A stretch of 46,574 nucleotides of DNA from Bacteroidota bacterium. Its GTDB lineage: Bacteria; Bacteroidota; Bacteroidia; Bacteroidales; F082. The stretch's first letter is position 1; every line of letters starts with the position of its first letter. The notes beneath the pieces are model-generated. The model made no database searches. It saw nothing but the letters and a program-made list of their open reading frames with translations, and was not told the DNA's origin. The position numbers and the translations under genes are program-made. Positions 1-8,312 of the stretch are shown one piece after another. The stretch covers positions 1 through 46,574 of the forward strand of contig JAEWWJ010000032.1 in assembly GCA_023396415.1 (NCBI GenBank). The letters are read 5' to 3'.

Positions 1-19
1 TATCAATGGCTCAAAAAGG

Positions 20-99
20 TTCTTCAGGTGATACCCGACTATCCCGCTAACAAACTAATCGATCTGCTCCCGCAAAATCTACAGCTATCACCTGAGAAA
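20..99. repeat. short inverted repeat around the stop of the reg_prop ORF
   Basis: Positions 24-33 (tcaggtgata) and 86-95 (tatcacctga) are perfect 10-base inverted copies. With two mismatches the match extends to 20-33 and 86-99. The intervening 52 bases contain the stop codon (39-41, minus strand) of the truncated reg_prop gene. Only 19 bases of the window lie beyond the left arm, so whether this is an invertible segment, a hairpin or chance cannot be decided here. Confidence 0.6.
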
Positions 100-1160
100 T
101 TATAAATGTAGTTGGTCGGAGGGATACAATACATCACCCCATGTTTCCCCTCTATGATGCTCCAGATATTGGCATTCAAGCCTCCTTTTTCGGGCAAATA
201 ATTGACAACAGCCAATGAATTGGTGCGATAGAACCCTGTTTCGTTAGCGAGCCAGAGGTTGCCCTCGCGATCAAAAAAAATATCATCAGCCTGAGGAAAG
301 TTTACCGCTGCTAAAGTGCCGCTATGTGCTGAAAAAATCTTCCCGTGTTTTCTCTGGTGATCAATGAGGACAACATTTCCGGCCTTGTCAACGGCCATTT
401 TCAACCACCCGTTAAAATCATAACCTAACACGTCGTGCACCAACACTTGCGGTTGATCGTTTTCTAAGCGACAAAGGTTACCGTCATCCACAAGATACAA
501 CCTTCCATCATGCCCAATGGCGTATCCTTCAAGTCGTGATGTAGAAATCTTTTTAAGTGCTCCGTCATCGTAAGAATACAGATTGCCTTCCCTATCATTC
601 AACCATACTTTTTTGGTAATATGGTCAACTTTGATATATGACCCATCTATCCTATACTTATCCGGGACAGGCAATTGAATTTGTTTTTGCAGGACAAAGC
701 TCCCCTCTTGAAGCAGGATTTCGCTGAATACATTGGAAAGTGTTAGATGATAGATTTTCACCGAATCGGCATGATAGGGCATCATCGTCCAAAATTGGCT
801 TTCTCTCATCCACGAAGGAAAGGGATAACTCTTAAAACTTTGACCGTCGTAGCAACTGAGACCGTTTGCATGGCTGATCCAAATTTTGTTTTCAGCATCT
901 TCGACTATTTCATCCGCCCAACTGCTGAATAAACCGTCTTTTTCGGTAAAGTTTTCAAAATGAATCCCATCAAACCGGCTCACACCCAACCTTGTGCTCA
1001 CCCACAGAAAACCTCTGCCGTCTTGAAATATTCTCCCTACCTGCGACTGCAACAAACCATCGTTCACAGTATAGTGCTTCCAGCTCAATTGCTGAGCAAA
1101 CAAAACAGTGGCACAGAGTATTTCTGCAATTAAAATGGCAAAAAAAGCGACCTTCTTCAT
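39..1160 (-). CDS. truncated reg_prop (two-component regulator propeller) protein
   Basis: A signal peptide (MKKVAFFAILIAE..LFAQQ) is followed by propeller-type repeats: 'LLQSQVGRIFQDGRGFLWVSTRLGV' style blades, SRFDGIHFENFTEKDGL, then IWISHANGLSCYDG. This matches the N-terminal sensor part of Bacteroidota reg_prop/hybrid two-component proteins, which detect extracellular signals in the periplasm. I chose the ATG at 1160, giving 373 aa. An upstream in-frame ATG at 1235 lies before the promoter box at 1185-1192 and would spoil the signal peptide. Family members are usually much longer, with a full propeller, a Y_Y_Y domain and a kinase or DNA-binding output. Here the blade pattern breaks after NIWSIIEGKHGVMY and the frame stops at 39-41. 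All minus-strand frames beyond that carry stops within the few visible bases. It may be a decayed gene, a frameshift or a sequence-end artefact. Confidence 0.6.
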   Translation of the reverse strand: MKKVAFFAILIAEILCATVLFAQQLSWKHYTVNDGLLQSQVGRIFQDGRGFLWVSTRLGVSRFDGIHFENFTEKDGLFSSWADEIVEDAENKIWISHANGLSCYDGQSFKSYPFPSWMRESQFWTMMPYHADSVKIYHLTLSNVFSEILLQEGSFVLQKQIQLPVPDKYRIDGSYIKVDHITKKVWLNDREGNLYSYDDGALKKISTSRLEGYAIGHDGRLYLVDDGNLCRLENDQPQVLVHDVLGYDFNGWLKMAVDKAGNVVLIDHQRKHGKIFSAHSGTLAAVNFPQADDIFFDREGNLWLANETGFYRTNSLAVVNYLPEKGGLNANIWSIIEGKHGVMYCIPPTNYIYNFSGDSCRFCGSRSISLLAG

Positions 1161-1184
1161 GGGTGGCTGAGGTTGTTGGCTCAG

Positions 1185-1216
1185 CAAATATAGTTTTTTT
1201 AACGCTTCAATATCAA
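1185..1216 (-). promoter_or_regulatory. Bacteroidota-type promoter of the reg_prop gene
   Basis: On the minus strand, TATATTTG at 1192-1185 matches the -7 consensus TAnnTTTG perfectly. TTG triplets lie 15 and 21 bases upstream. The box is 25 bases from the ATG at 1160, so the leader would be short. This supports 1160 rather than 1235 as the start. Not tested experimentally. Confidence 0.55.
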
Positions 1217-1361
1217 CACATAAAATGTTTTTCAAAATAGAAAAATCCCTTTTGGGGGCGATAAACTCACCTTAAAAAGAGGGCGTTAAAAATGAAACTA
1301 AATTCATCGCAACAAGAGTTAAAGCGGCTTTGCTTTTTTCAACATGCTCTTTAAGGAAGCT

Positions 1362-3155
1362 TTACAGCGCTGTTGTCGCCATGAGGCGACTCAATTTAAA
1401 ATAAGCACCTTCGCTGTCTGCCAGCAGCTCATCGTGCTTACCAGTTTCTACAATACGCCCGTTTTCGAGGACCACGATCAAGTCGGCATCACGGATGGTG
1501 GTCAAACGATGGGCGATGATAATGGAAGTTCGGTTTTTCATCAATTCGTTCAAAGCCAACTGTACCAAGCCTTCAGACACATTGTCAAGGGCTGAGGTGG
1601 CTTCATCTAAGATCAATATTTTGGGATCGCGCAGGATGGCTCTGGCAATGGCCACACGCTGCCGTTGACCGCCCGAAAGCTGGATTCCCCTTTCACCTAC
1701 CGTGGTTTCAAAGCCTTCGGGAAAGCTGTCAATAAACTCCAAGGCGTTAGCACGGGCGGCGGCCTGACGAATTTCATCCATGCTCGAACCCGGTTTTCCG
1801 TATGCGATATTTTCAGCAATGGTGCCACCAAAAAGCATGACTTCCTGCGGTACGATAGCCATCTGTTTACGCAAACAGTTTTGGTGGATTTGGGTAGAAG
1901 GAATATCATCAAAAAGCAACTGACCATTATCAGGATCATAGAACCTGAAAATGAGTGAGCTAAGGGTTGTTTTTCCGGCTCCGGAAGCACCCACAAGGGC
2001 TATTTTTTGTCCGGCAGCAATGGCAAAATCAATGTCTTTCAACACCTCTACATCCTCCCGTCCGGGATAGGCAAAACCCAAATGATCGAAGCGAATGTTG
2101 CCCTTGAGGGTTACCTCGCAGCCCAAATCTTCATTGTCTTGAAACTCTTTAGGCACCTCAAGAAGCTCCATCAAACTTTCGGTGGCACCCACGGCTTTCT
2201 GTACCTGCGAATACAAGTCGGCCATTCCGGAGATGGAGGCGCCAATAAAAACGGTGTATAGAATAAACTTGAACAAGTCGCCGGGAGCCATGCCTTCGCC
2301 GGTGTTCACGAGGTAAACGCCATACCAAATCACACCCACAATGGTGGCAAACAAACTAAAAACAATCAACGAAATGAACAGCGCCCTGGCTTTAGCTCCT
2401 TTTATAGCCACCACAATCACCTCGTTGGTGCTTTTGATGTAGCGGTTGTCCTCGAAGGATTCATTAGCATAGGCCTTTACGTTGGCAATGCCTTGCAGGG
2501 TTTCTTCGACAATAATGTTGGATTGCGCCACCTGGCTTTGGGTGTTTTTTGATAATGACCGAATATGTTTTCCAAAAAACCGCGCTCCAATAGCCACCAA
2601 AGGCACAAAAGCAAGCATAAAAAAAGTGAGCTTTACCGAAATCAGCGACAGCAAAACCACCCCACCAATAATGGTGATGGTTTGCCTGATGAACTGAGCC
2701 AATGTAAAAGTAAAAGTTTCTTGCAGAATCGAAATGTCGGCTGAAATGCGGCTGTTCAACTCCCCTACCCTGTGTTTTGAAAAAAACGACATCGGTAAAC
2801 GGATGATGTGGTTGTAAGTGGTTTGCCGAAGACTTGCCAGCATGTTCTGCGTCACCAACTCAAACCAATAAATGCGCAGATAAGCAAAAACAGCATTCAA
2901 GGCAAAAACACCCAACAAAATGAGGGCTATTCGATTGATATGCTGCAGGCTGGCTTCGGGATTGGCCTGATTGATCAAGTCGCCCAAAAGCATAGGAAAA
3001 GCCAAAGTTGTTAAGCTGGAAATGGATAAAGCCACAAGACCACCGATGAAGGCGTACTTTTTGGGCAAAACAAACCGAAGCAACGAGAACAACTTCTTGA
3101 GGCCCGACATGGAAAAGGATTTCTTTTCTTTCTTGGTATTTTCTTCCATAAACAT
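1362..3155 (-). CDS. ABC exporter, MsbA-like (fused permease and ATPase)
   Basis: A 597-residue half-transporter of the ABCB/MsbA type that would export lipid or hydrophobic substrates across the inner membrane as a homodimer. The N-terminal half (about 30-330) holds six predicted membrane segments. The ATPase half has Walker A GASGAGKTT (389-397), a Q-loop (Q437), signature LSGGQ (493-497), Walker B ILILDEA (513-519), D-loop SALD (521-524) and H-loop H549, so all catalytic elements are intact. The start could be the ATG at 3155 or 3149 (MEEN); the lysine-rich leader before the first helix fits either. It lies 70 bases downstream of the SRPBCC/GyrI gene on the same strand and no promoter box is visible between them, so co-transcription is likely. 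The substrate cannot be told from sequence; lipid A or phospholipid flipping is the family default. Confidence 0.9.
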   Translation of the reverse strand: MFMEENTKKEKKSFSMSGLKKLFSLLRFVLPKKYAFIGGLVALSISSLTTLAFPMLLGDLINQANPEASLQHINRIALILLGVFALNAVFAYLRIYWFELVTQNMLASLRQTTYNHIIRLPMSFFSKHRVGELNSRISADISILQETFTFTLAQFIRQTITIIGGVVLLSLISVKLTFFMLAFVPLVAIGARFFGKHIRSLSKNTQSQVAQSNIIVEETLQGIANVKAYANESFEDNRYIKSTNEVIVVAIKGAKARALFISLIVFSLFATIVGVIWYGVYLVNTGEGMAPGDLFKFILYTVFIGASISGMADLYSQVQKAVGATESLMELLEVPKEFQDNEDLGCEVTLKGNIRFDHLGFAYPGREDVEVLKDIDFAIAAGQKIALVGASGAGKTTLSSLIFRFYDPDNGQLLFDDIPSTQIHQNCLRKQMAIVPQEVMLFGGTIAENIAYGKPGSSMDEIRQAAARANALEFIDSFPEGFETTVGERGIQLSGGQRQRVAIARAILRDPKILILDEATSALDNVSEGLVQLALNELMKNRTSIIIAHRLTTIRDADLIVVLENGRIVETGKHDELLADSEGAYFKLSRLMATTAL

Positions 3156-3225
3156 ATTTTCTCTGTAACCAACAATTCAAGCGAAGCGATGTTCAGTTAG
3201 AAGTTATACTGCCGTTCAAATCGGG

Positions 3226-4230
3226 TTAATGTTCAAGCTTATCCGCAACCGGATAAATCACATAAGTGATCCAGTCGGCAGACAAAGGAGTATCAAGCGG
3301 GCCGACAACATATTCTTCATAAACACCAATGCCTCTGAGCTTTAAGTTATGTTCGGCCATGTAAATATCCATTTCATTATGCACCGCTGCCAGACCGCTG
3401 TAATCGCCTTTGCAAATGGCCTTTAAAGCTGTACCGCCGGGCCGTGTGTATGAGGTTACGACACCGCTTTCGCGCATCTCTTCAGCCACCGGAAGCCCTA
3501 CTCTGAAATGGATGGCTGTGCTGTCGCTCCAATTGTAAAACACAGCAAAAGGCGCAGCTGACGCTTGGCCACGGATACGTTTTTGAATCAACTCAAAGTT
3601 TTGCGCGGTAACGACTCCAAGGTCGGCCATCACAGCAGAATCGTAAATGGCCATGGCGGGCAAGGCTTCCAGCTCAACTTCTTCTACCACCGGCGCATCT
3701 GGTTGCGTCTCAGCCACTTCTTTAAGCTTAGCCAAACCACGTTCCTGAATCGGCTTCATCGTGCCTTCGATATAGTAACCGAAATAGCGATGAAAAGGAT
3801 ATTTTAAACCCGAAAGCTTGAGCGTCCAGGTTACTTTAACGCCCTCCGGCAACGGTTCGAAAGTCCATTCATCAAAGGCGATACCGCTTCCTTTCATATC
3901 TAAAATGTTCTGAATAAATGTATAAGGTTCGCTTTGCGTGATGGTCATACCACCTGAGCCCACCTCTTCGCTGGTCCAGTTGTGTTTGCTTCCGACACCA
4001 AAATCCGACCCTTCAAATACGGATTTCATTTTGGGGTCATCCAACTGAAAAGGGCTCCAATTTTTCCAATTTTCGAGCTTATTCACCTGCCGAAACACCG
4101 TTTGCGCTTTGGCATTCACAACAATACTTTGGCTTGTTTCGGCACTGTCTTTCATCAATGCAGGCAAAATGAGTAAAACGATTAGAAAAACCAATAATAC
4201 ACCGCCTACGAATTTTAAAAATCTCATCAT
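3226..4230 (-). CDS. membrane-anchored SRPBCC domain fused to a GyrI-like effector-binding domain
   Basis: 334 aa. One N-terminal hydrophobic helix (about 4-26) anchors the protein. Residues about 30-175 look like an SRPBCC/polyketide-cyclase fold (VNKLENWKNWSPFQ near the start, GSGIAFDEWTFEPL later, a long C-terminal helix). Residues about 180-330 resemble the GyrI-like/AraC effector-binding domain (GVVTAQNFELIQKRI; GLPVAEEM; ending in WITYVIYPV). Both folds bind small hydrophobic ligands. No DNA-binding domain is present, so this is not a regulator of the usual AraC/MerR type. It sits just upstream of the MsbA-like exporter; a role as a ligand-binding partner of the transporter is inference only. 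The ATG at 4230 is followed by a second ATG at 4227. Confidence 0.8.
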   Translation of the reverse strand: MMRFLKFVGGVLLVFLIVLLILPALMKDSAETSQSIVVNAKAQTVFRQVNKLENWKNWSPFQLDDPKMKSVFEGSDFGVGSKHNWTSEEVGSGGMTITQSEPYTFIQNILDMKGSGIAFDEWTFEPLPEGVKVTWTLKLSGLKYPFHRYFGYYIEGTMKPIQERGLAKLKEVAETQPDAPVVEEVELEALPAMAIYDSAVMADLGVVTAQNFELIQKRIRGQASAAPFAVFYNWSDSTAIHFRVGLPVAEEMRESGVVTSYTRPGGTALKAICKGDYSGLAAVHNEMDIYMAEHNLKLRGIGVYEEYVVGPLDTPLSADWITYVIYPVADKLEH

Positions 4231-4295
4231 TCTATTTTTTTGTGATCACCAATAAATACAACCAAACATCAATGCTGTTGCTGAACCAACAAAAA

Positions 4296-4303
4296 CAAAA
4301 GTA
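4296..4303 (-). promoter_or_regulatory. -7 box upstream of the SRPBCC/GyrI gene
   Basis: The minus strand reads TACTTTTG, a perfect TAnnTTTG match, about 65 bases before the ATG at 4230. No -33 TTG is present at ideal spacing. It would drive the SRPBCC gene and probably the ABC exporter downstream. Confidence 0.45.
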
Positions 4304-4329
4304 ATCATTGGCGGCAAAAAAGATTATTT

Positions 4330-5502
4330 TTAAAACGTTTTAAATGTTTGAGCCAATTGCTGCGCTCCCAACATCACCGTTTCGAGCGGACTGGCGACAT
4401 TCATGCGCATCATACCGGAGCCACCTGGTCCAAAATCGCTTCCTTTGTTCAATCCTACACCAGCTTTTTTGAACACCATTTCATGCAAGGCTTCATCGCT
4501 CAACTGCGTGAAGTTGAAGTCCATCCAGATCATATAGGTTGCTTCCGGAATAAAAACCCTGAGTGATGGCAACTCGCGATGCAGCAGATCAGCTACCGCA
4601 CTGATATTGTTTTTCAGATAGACCAGAAGCTGGTCTAACCACTCATCTCCCTCATTAAAAGCTGATTTGGTGGCTTCGATACCAAAAACATTTCCCATTT
4701 CAATATGCACACGCGATAAGACCGCCTTCATTTTTTTTCGCAATATTTCATTGCTGATTATGACCGAGGAAGTTGCCAAACCGGCCAGGTTAAAAGTTTT
4801 GCTTGGCGCATGCATGGTGATGGTGATGTCGGCCACTTCGGGTGATAAATCGGCAAAAACCTGGTGCTTAAAAGGAGGCAAAACGAGATCGTTGTGAATT
4901 TCGTCCGACAGCACCAGCACTTGATGCCGCAAACAAATGTCGGCCATCTTTTGAAGCTCATCGCGTGTCCAAGAACGTCCTAAAGGATTGTGCGGACTGC
5001 ATAAAATAAACAGCTTGGCTTGCTGGGCTTTTTGTTCAAAATCATCAAAATCAATCTCATACCTTGAACCTTTGCACACCAATTCGTTTTGCAACAATAC
5101 ACGGTTGTGGTCATTGACGGCTGAAAAGAAAGGAAAATACACAGGCGGCTGTACCAAAATAGCATCGCCAGGCTCGGTGAAAGCCATCACGGCCATGTTC
5201 AATGCCGGAACAACACCGGGCGAAAAAAGTATCCAATCCTTCTCTATTTGCCACCTATGCCGCCGTTGCATCCAATGGATGATACTCTCAAAATATGCGT
5301 TATCACGAAAGGTGTAGCCGTAAATAGGATGCAAAGCTCTATCAACAACTGCCTTGCGCACAAAGTCGGGCGTTTCAAAATCCATGTCGGCTACCCACAA
5401 CGGTAAAATCTCAGGCGTGCCAAAAATCATCTCTTTCAGGTCGTGCTTTATGCTTGCCGTGTTTGAACGGTTTATGATTTGGTCAAAATTGTATTTCATC
5501 AT
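4330..5502 (-). CDS. PatB/MalY-type PLP-dependent C-S lyase (aminotransferase fold)
   Basis: Fold-type I aminotransferase of the PatB/MalY (cystathionine beta-lyase-like) family, cytosolic. Typical sequences are the early LPLWVADMDF motif, the GYTF segment, LCSPHNPLGRSW with the substrate/PLP-contact Asn, LVLSDEIHNDL with the PLP-pyridine Asp, and MHAPSKTFNLAGL containing the Schiff-base Lys. Family members cleave cystathionine or other cysteine S-conjugates to thiol, pyruvate and ammonia. The ATG at 5502 (or 5499) is preferred over an upstream TTG at 5526. Length, about 390 aa, is normal. It is divergent from the MazG-like gene and 98 bases upstream of the SRPBCC gene, which has its own promoter box. 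The exact substrate is unknown. Confidence 0.85.
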   Translation of the reverse strand: MMKYNFDQIINRSNTASIKHDLKEMIFGTPEILPLWVADMDFETPDFVRKAVVDRALHPIYGYTFRDNAYFESIIHWMQRRHRWQIEKDWILFSPGVVPALNMAVMAFTEPGDAILVQPPVYFPFFSAVNDHNRVLLQNELVCKGSRYEIDFDDFEQKAQQAKLFILCSPHNPLGRSWTRDELQKMADICLRHQVLVLSDEIHNDLVLPPFKHQVFADLSPEVADITITMHAPSKTFNLAGLATSSVIISNEILRKKMKAVLSRVHIEMGNVFGIEATKSAFNEGDEWLDQLLVYLKNNISAVADLLHRELPSLRVFIPEATYMIWMDFNFTQLSDEALHEMVFKKAGVGLNKGSDFGPGGSGMMRMNVASPLETVMLGAQQLAQTFKTF

Positions 5503-5621
5503 GTTAATTTGTTGCAAAATAAGCAAAGTTTACGCAAAGACACCCCATACTTTTCTGCGGCTGCAAATAAATGGCACAAAGCACAAGAAAATTATCGCGT
5601 TTTATGTTTTTAGAGAAATGC

Positions 5622-5629
5622 TACCTTTG
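5622..5629 (+). promoter_or_regulatory. -7 box of the MazG-like gene
   Basis: TACCTTTG matches TAnnTTTG perfectly and ends 18 bases before the ATG at 5648, implying a leader of roughly a dozen bases. The -33 element is not clear. Confidence 0.5.
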
Positions 5630-5647
5630 CCCTCTTATAATTAGGAT

Positions 5648-5992
5648 ATGTTATTGCAAGAGGCACAAACAAAAGTAGATGAATGGATTAAAAAAGTGGG
5701 CGTAAGGTATTTTAGTGAGCTCACCAATACTGCACTTTTGATGGAAGAAGTAGGAGAATTGGCCCGCATTATGGCACGAAAATATGGTGAACAATCGGCA
5801 AAACCTAATGACAATGCAGAAAATATGGCTGATGAAATGGCCGATGTGTTGTTTGTTTTGATCTGTTTGGCCAATCAAACCGGCGTTGACCTAACGGCTG
5901 CTTTTGAGAAAAATCTTGAGAAAAAATACCTTCGTGATGCTGAGCGTCACAAAAACAATCCTAAGCTCACCAACACAACACGCAATGATTGA
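5648..5992 (+). CDS. MazG-like nucleotide pyrophosphohydrolase
   Basis: A 114-residue, all-alpha NTP pyrophosphohydrolase of the MazG-like superfamily. The metal-binding acidic motifs are visible: EEVGE at 33-37 and DEMAD at 62-66, each in a predicted helix. Such single-domain enzymes act as dimers or tetramers and hydrolyse (d)NTPs, often non-canonical ones, to the monophosphate, so a house-cleaning role is likely. The start is fixed by the promoter box just upstream. The permease gene begins 50 bases after the stop, on the same strand. Confidence 0.85.
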   Translation: MLLQEAQTKVDEWIKKVGVRYFSELTNTALLMEEVGELARIMARKYGEQSAKPNDNAENMADEMADVLFVLICLANQTGVDLTAAFEKNLEKKYLRDAERHKNNPKLTNTTRND

Positions 5993-6042
5993 ATGGGTTA
6001 TATTGTAGATCACAATTTTCAACCACACAAAATTCTTTAACG

Positions 6043-7524
6043 ATGCTGCTTACAAAACTTATTGCCCACCAATGGAAACAACAGCGACGGTCGCCCATTT
6101 GGCAAAAAAACCTTGCCGTGAACTTGATTATTGGTTTTTTCTTTTTGCTGCTTTTTCTCGAAGCTGTTGTTATCTCCGTGATTCTGGCCTTCGATTGGGC
6201 TGATGCTTTTAATACACCCGATCCGATAGCACATTTTCACGGGGTTTTGGTATGGTATTTTATTGGATTGTTCGTTTTTCGGTTTTTTATTCAAAAACTT
6301 CCCTCGGTTGAAATTCGGCCTTATCAGCACCTGCCCATTCAAAAGAAAACCCTTATCAACTACTTACTTTTTAGAGGAAGTATCTCTCTTTTCAATCTTC
6401 TCACATTGGTCTTTCTTCTTCCGTTTGCGCTCTTCCAAATTTTACCGGTTCATGGCACCGTGGCAACTACATTCTGGTTGGTTGGCTTTCTGGGCCTCGA
6501 TATGGCGTTCAACTACATCATCATTTACCTAAAAAAAAACCTGGCAACCAATTTCAAAATGGTCGCCATTACGGTGGCTGGGGTGGCCCTACTGGCCACC
6601 ATTGAATACTTGCAGTGGTTTCAGTTTTCATCTGTCATCTCCCGATCGTTCACCTATTTTCTAACCGCTCCCTTTTCCTATCTGTTTTTTCCGTTGCTGG
6701 CAGTGTTGGCTTACCGGCTTAACTTTGCGTATTTCAAAAAAGGCATGTACTTGGAGGCCTTTCAAAGCAACAGCAAAGACGATACAACGGTAGGTAACTT
6801 ACAGTATTTAAACAAGATAGGCCGCATGGGTCAGCTTATTGGCTTAGACATTAAACTTCAACTGCGCAACAAAAGAACACGTTCTATGGTGATGATCAGT
6901 CCGTTGTTTTTATTGTATGGATTGATTTTTTACGCTTCTGATGACTACGCCACTGACAGCGGATGGATGATTTTTGCCGGCATGTTCATCACGGGTAGTG
7001 TAGCCATAAATTATTTGCAATACGCCTTTGCATACGAGGGTGCCTTCAACGATTATTTACAAAGCTCAGCAATCAAAATGGGAGAAATCGTTCGGGCAAA
7101 AATGGCTCTCGGCACAGCACTCATTGTTGCATCTTACCTGCTCACAATACCTTATATCTACTTTGGAACAGAAATTCTGCTCATCAATACGGCCTGTATG
7201 TTGTTTAATGTTGGATTTCTGGTGCCGGTACTTTTGTTTTTTGCCACCTACAACAAAAAAACGATGGTTCTCACCAAAGGCTCATCATTCAATTATCAAG
7301 GTGTTAGTGCCACACATTTTTTGGTGATGATACCCATTTTCCTGTTTCCCATTATGCTGTATTTGTCGTTTAAATGGCTGGGACATCCCAATGGCGGCTT
7401 GCTGGCGATTGGCTTTATTGGACTCATTTCCATTGCTTTACGCAAGTGGATCATCCAAATGATTGTTGACAATCTCAAAGAAAAAAAATACATCATGGCA
7501 GATGGTTTTAGACAACGTTATTAG
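6043..7524 (+). CDS. DUF5687-type ABC transporter permease
   Basis: A 493-residue polytopic inner-membrane protein with about 10-12 hydrophobic segments. It resembles the Bacteroidota DUF5687 family, the large permeases paired with a separate ABC ATPase. Features are the N-terminal amphipathic stretch LIAHQWKQQRRSPIWQKN, a cytoplasmic IGLDIKLQLRNKRTRS segment near residue 275, and conserved IVRAKMALG. The ATG at 6043 is preferred to an in-frame ATG at 5989, because the latter overlaps the MazG stop and adds 18 residues of non-membrane sequence before the conserved beginning. The ATPase gene follows after 48 bases. Substrate unknown. Confidence 0.8.
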   Translation: MLLTKLIAHQWKQQRRSPIWQKNLAVNLIIGFFFLLLFLEAVVISVILAFDWADAFNTPDPIAHFHGVLVWYFIGLFVFRFFIQKLPSVEIRPYQHLPIQKKTLINYLLFRGSISLFNLLTLVFLLPFALFQILPVHGTVATTFWLVGFLGLDMAFNYIIIYLKKNLATNFKMVAITVAGVALLATIEYLQWFQFSSVISRSFTYFLTAPFSYLFFPLLAVLAYRLNFAYFKKGMYLEAFQSNSKDDTTVGNLQYLNKIGRMGQLIGLDIKLQLRNKRTRSMVMISPLFLLYGLIFYASDDYATDSGWMIFAGMFITGSVAINYLQYAFAYEGAFNDYLQSSAIKMGEIVRAKMALGTALIVASYLLTIPYIYFGTEILLINTACMLFNVGFLVPVLLFFATYNKKTMVLTKGSSFNYQGVSATHFLVMIPIFLFPIMLYLSFKWLGHPNGGLLAIGFIGLISIALRKWIIQMIVDNLKEKKYIMADGFRQRY

Positions 7525-7572
7525 TACGCTTGATTTAAAAAAAATCCAATTTAAAAAATTATTAATGATATT

Positions 7573-8268
7573 ATGATACAAATCAATCAGTTACAAAAAT
7601 CATACAGTGGGACAATCGTTCTTGATATAGAACAACTTCAAGTGCCTAAGGGCGAAAGCTTTGGTTTGGTGGGCAACAATGGTGCCGGCAAAACAACATT
7701 ATTTCGACTCTTGCTCGATTTGCTTTTGGCTGACCGTGGTACTGCCTCCATCAATGGAACTGCCGTTGCCGGCGACGAAAGCTGGAAACAGCACACGGGA
7801 GCCTATCTCGATCAAGGTTTTTTGATTGATTTTTTACGTCCGGAAGAGTTTTTTACTTTTACCGGCGAAATCAAAGGGATGTCAGCCGACGAAATTCAGT
7901 TGTTTTTAAACAGCATGGAAGACTTTTTCAATGGTGAGGTGCTGGGCAAAAAGAAACTCATCCGCAATTTTTCGATGGGAAACCAACAAAAAATCGGTAT
8001 CGCGGCGGCCTTCATGGGCCATCCCGATCTCATCGTTCTCGACGAACCTTTCAACAGCCTCGATCCCAGCACCCAAATACGACTGAAGCAGCTGATCAAA
8101 AGAAAAAAAGAATCCAAAGAAATCACCTTTCTCATCTCGAGCCACGACCTGAGCCATATCAGCGAGGTGTGCGACCGCGTGGTCATTCTCGAAGAAGGAA
8201 AAATCGTTCACGACCTTCATGCCGGCAGCGATACCCTCGCCTCGTTGGAATCTTATTTTGCCGTATAA
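7573..8268 (+). CDS. ABC transporter ATPase partner of the DUF5687 permease
   Basis: A 231-residue ATP-binding subunit. Walker A is GNNGAGKTT near residue 34, the signature motif is the variant FSMGNQQK, Walker B is LIVLDEP followed by the NSLDP D-loop, and the switch His is in ISSHDL. The FSxGxxQ variant and short length are typical of ABC-2/CcmA-like exporters. It would energise the membrane protein encoded 48 bases upstream. Nothing in the sequence reveals the substrate. Confidence 0.9.
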   Translation: MIQINQLQKSYSGTIVLDIEQLQVPKGESFGLVGNNGAGKTTLFRLLLDLLLADRGTASINGTAVAGDESWKQHTGAYLDQGFLIDFLRPEEFFTFTGEIKGMSADEIQLFLNSMEDFFNGEVLGKKKLIRNFSMGNQQKIGIAAAFMGHPDLIVLDEPFNSLDPSTQIRLKQLIKRKKESKEITFLISSHDLSHISEVCDRVVILEEGKIVHDLHAGSDTLASLESYFAV

Positions 8269-8290
8269 ATCAATTGCACCAAAAAGCCAC

Positions 8291-8298
8291 TATCTTTA
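8291..8298 (+). promoter_or_regulatory. possible -7 box before the AI-2E family gene
   Basis: TATCTTTA differs from TAnnTTTG only at the last base and lies 14 bases before the ATG at 8313. It is weaker than the other boxes in the window. Read-through from the ABC operon is equally possible. Confidence 0.3.
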
Positions 8299-8312
8299 TA
8301 CAAATTTTGAAA

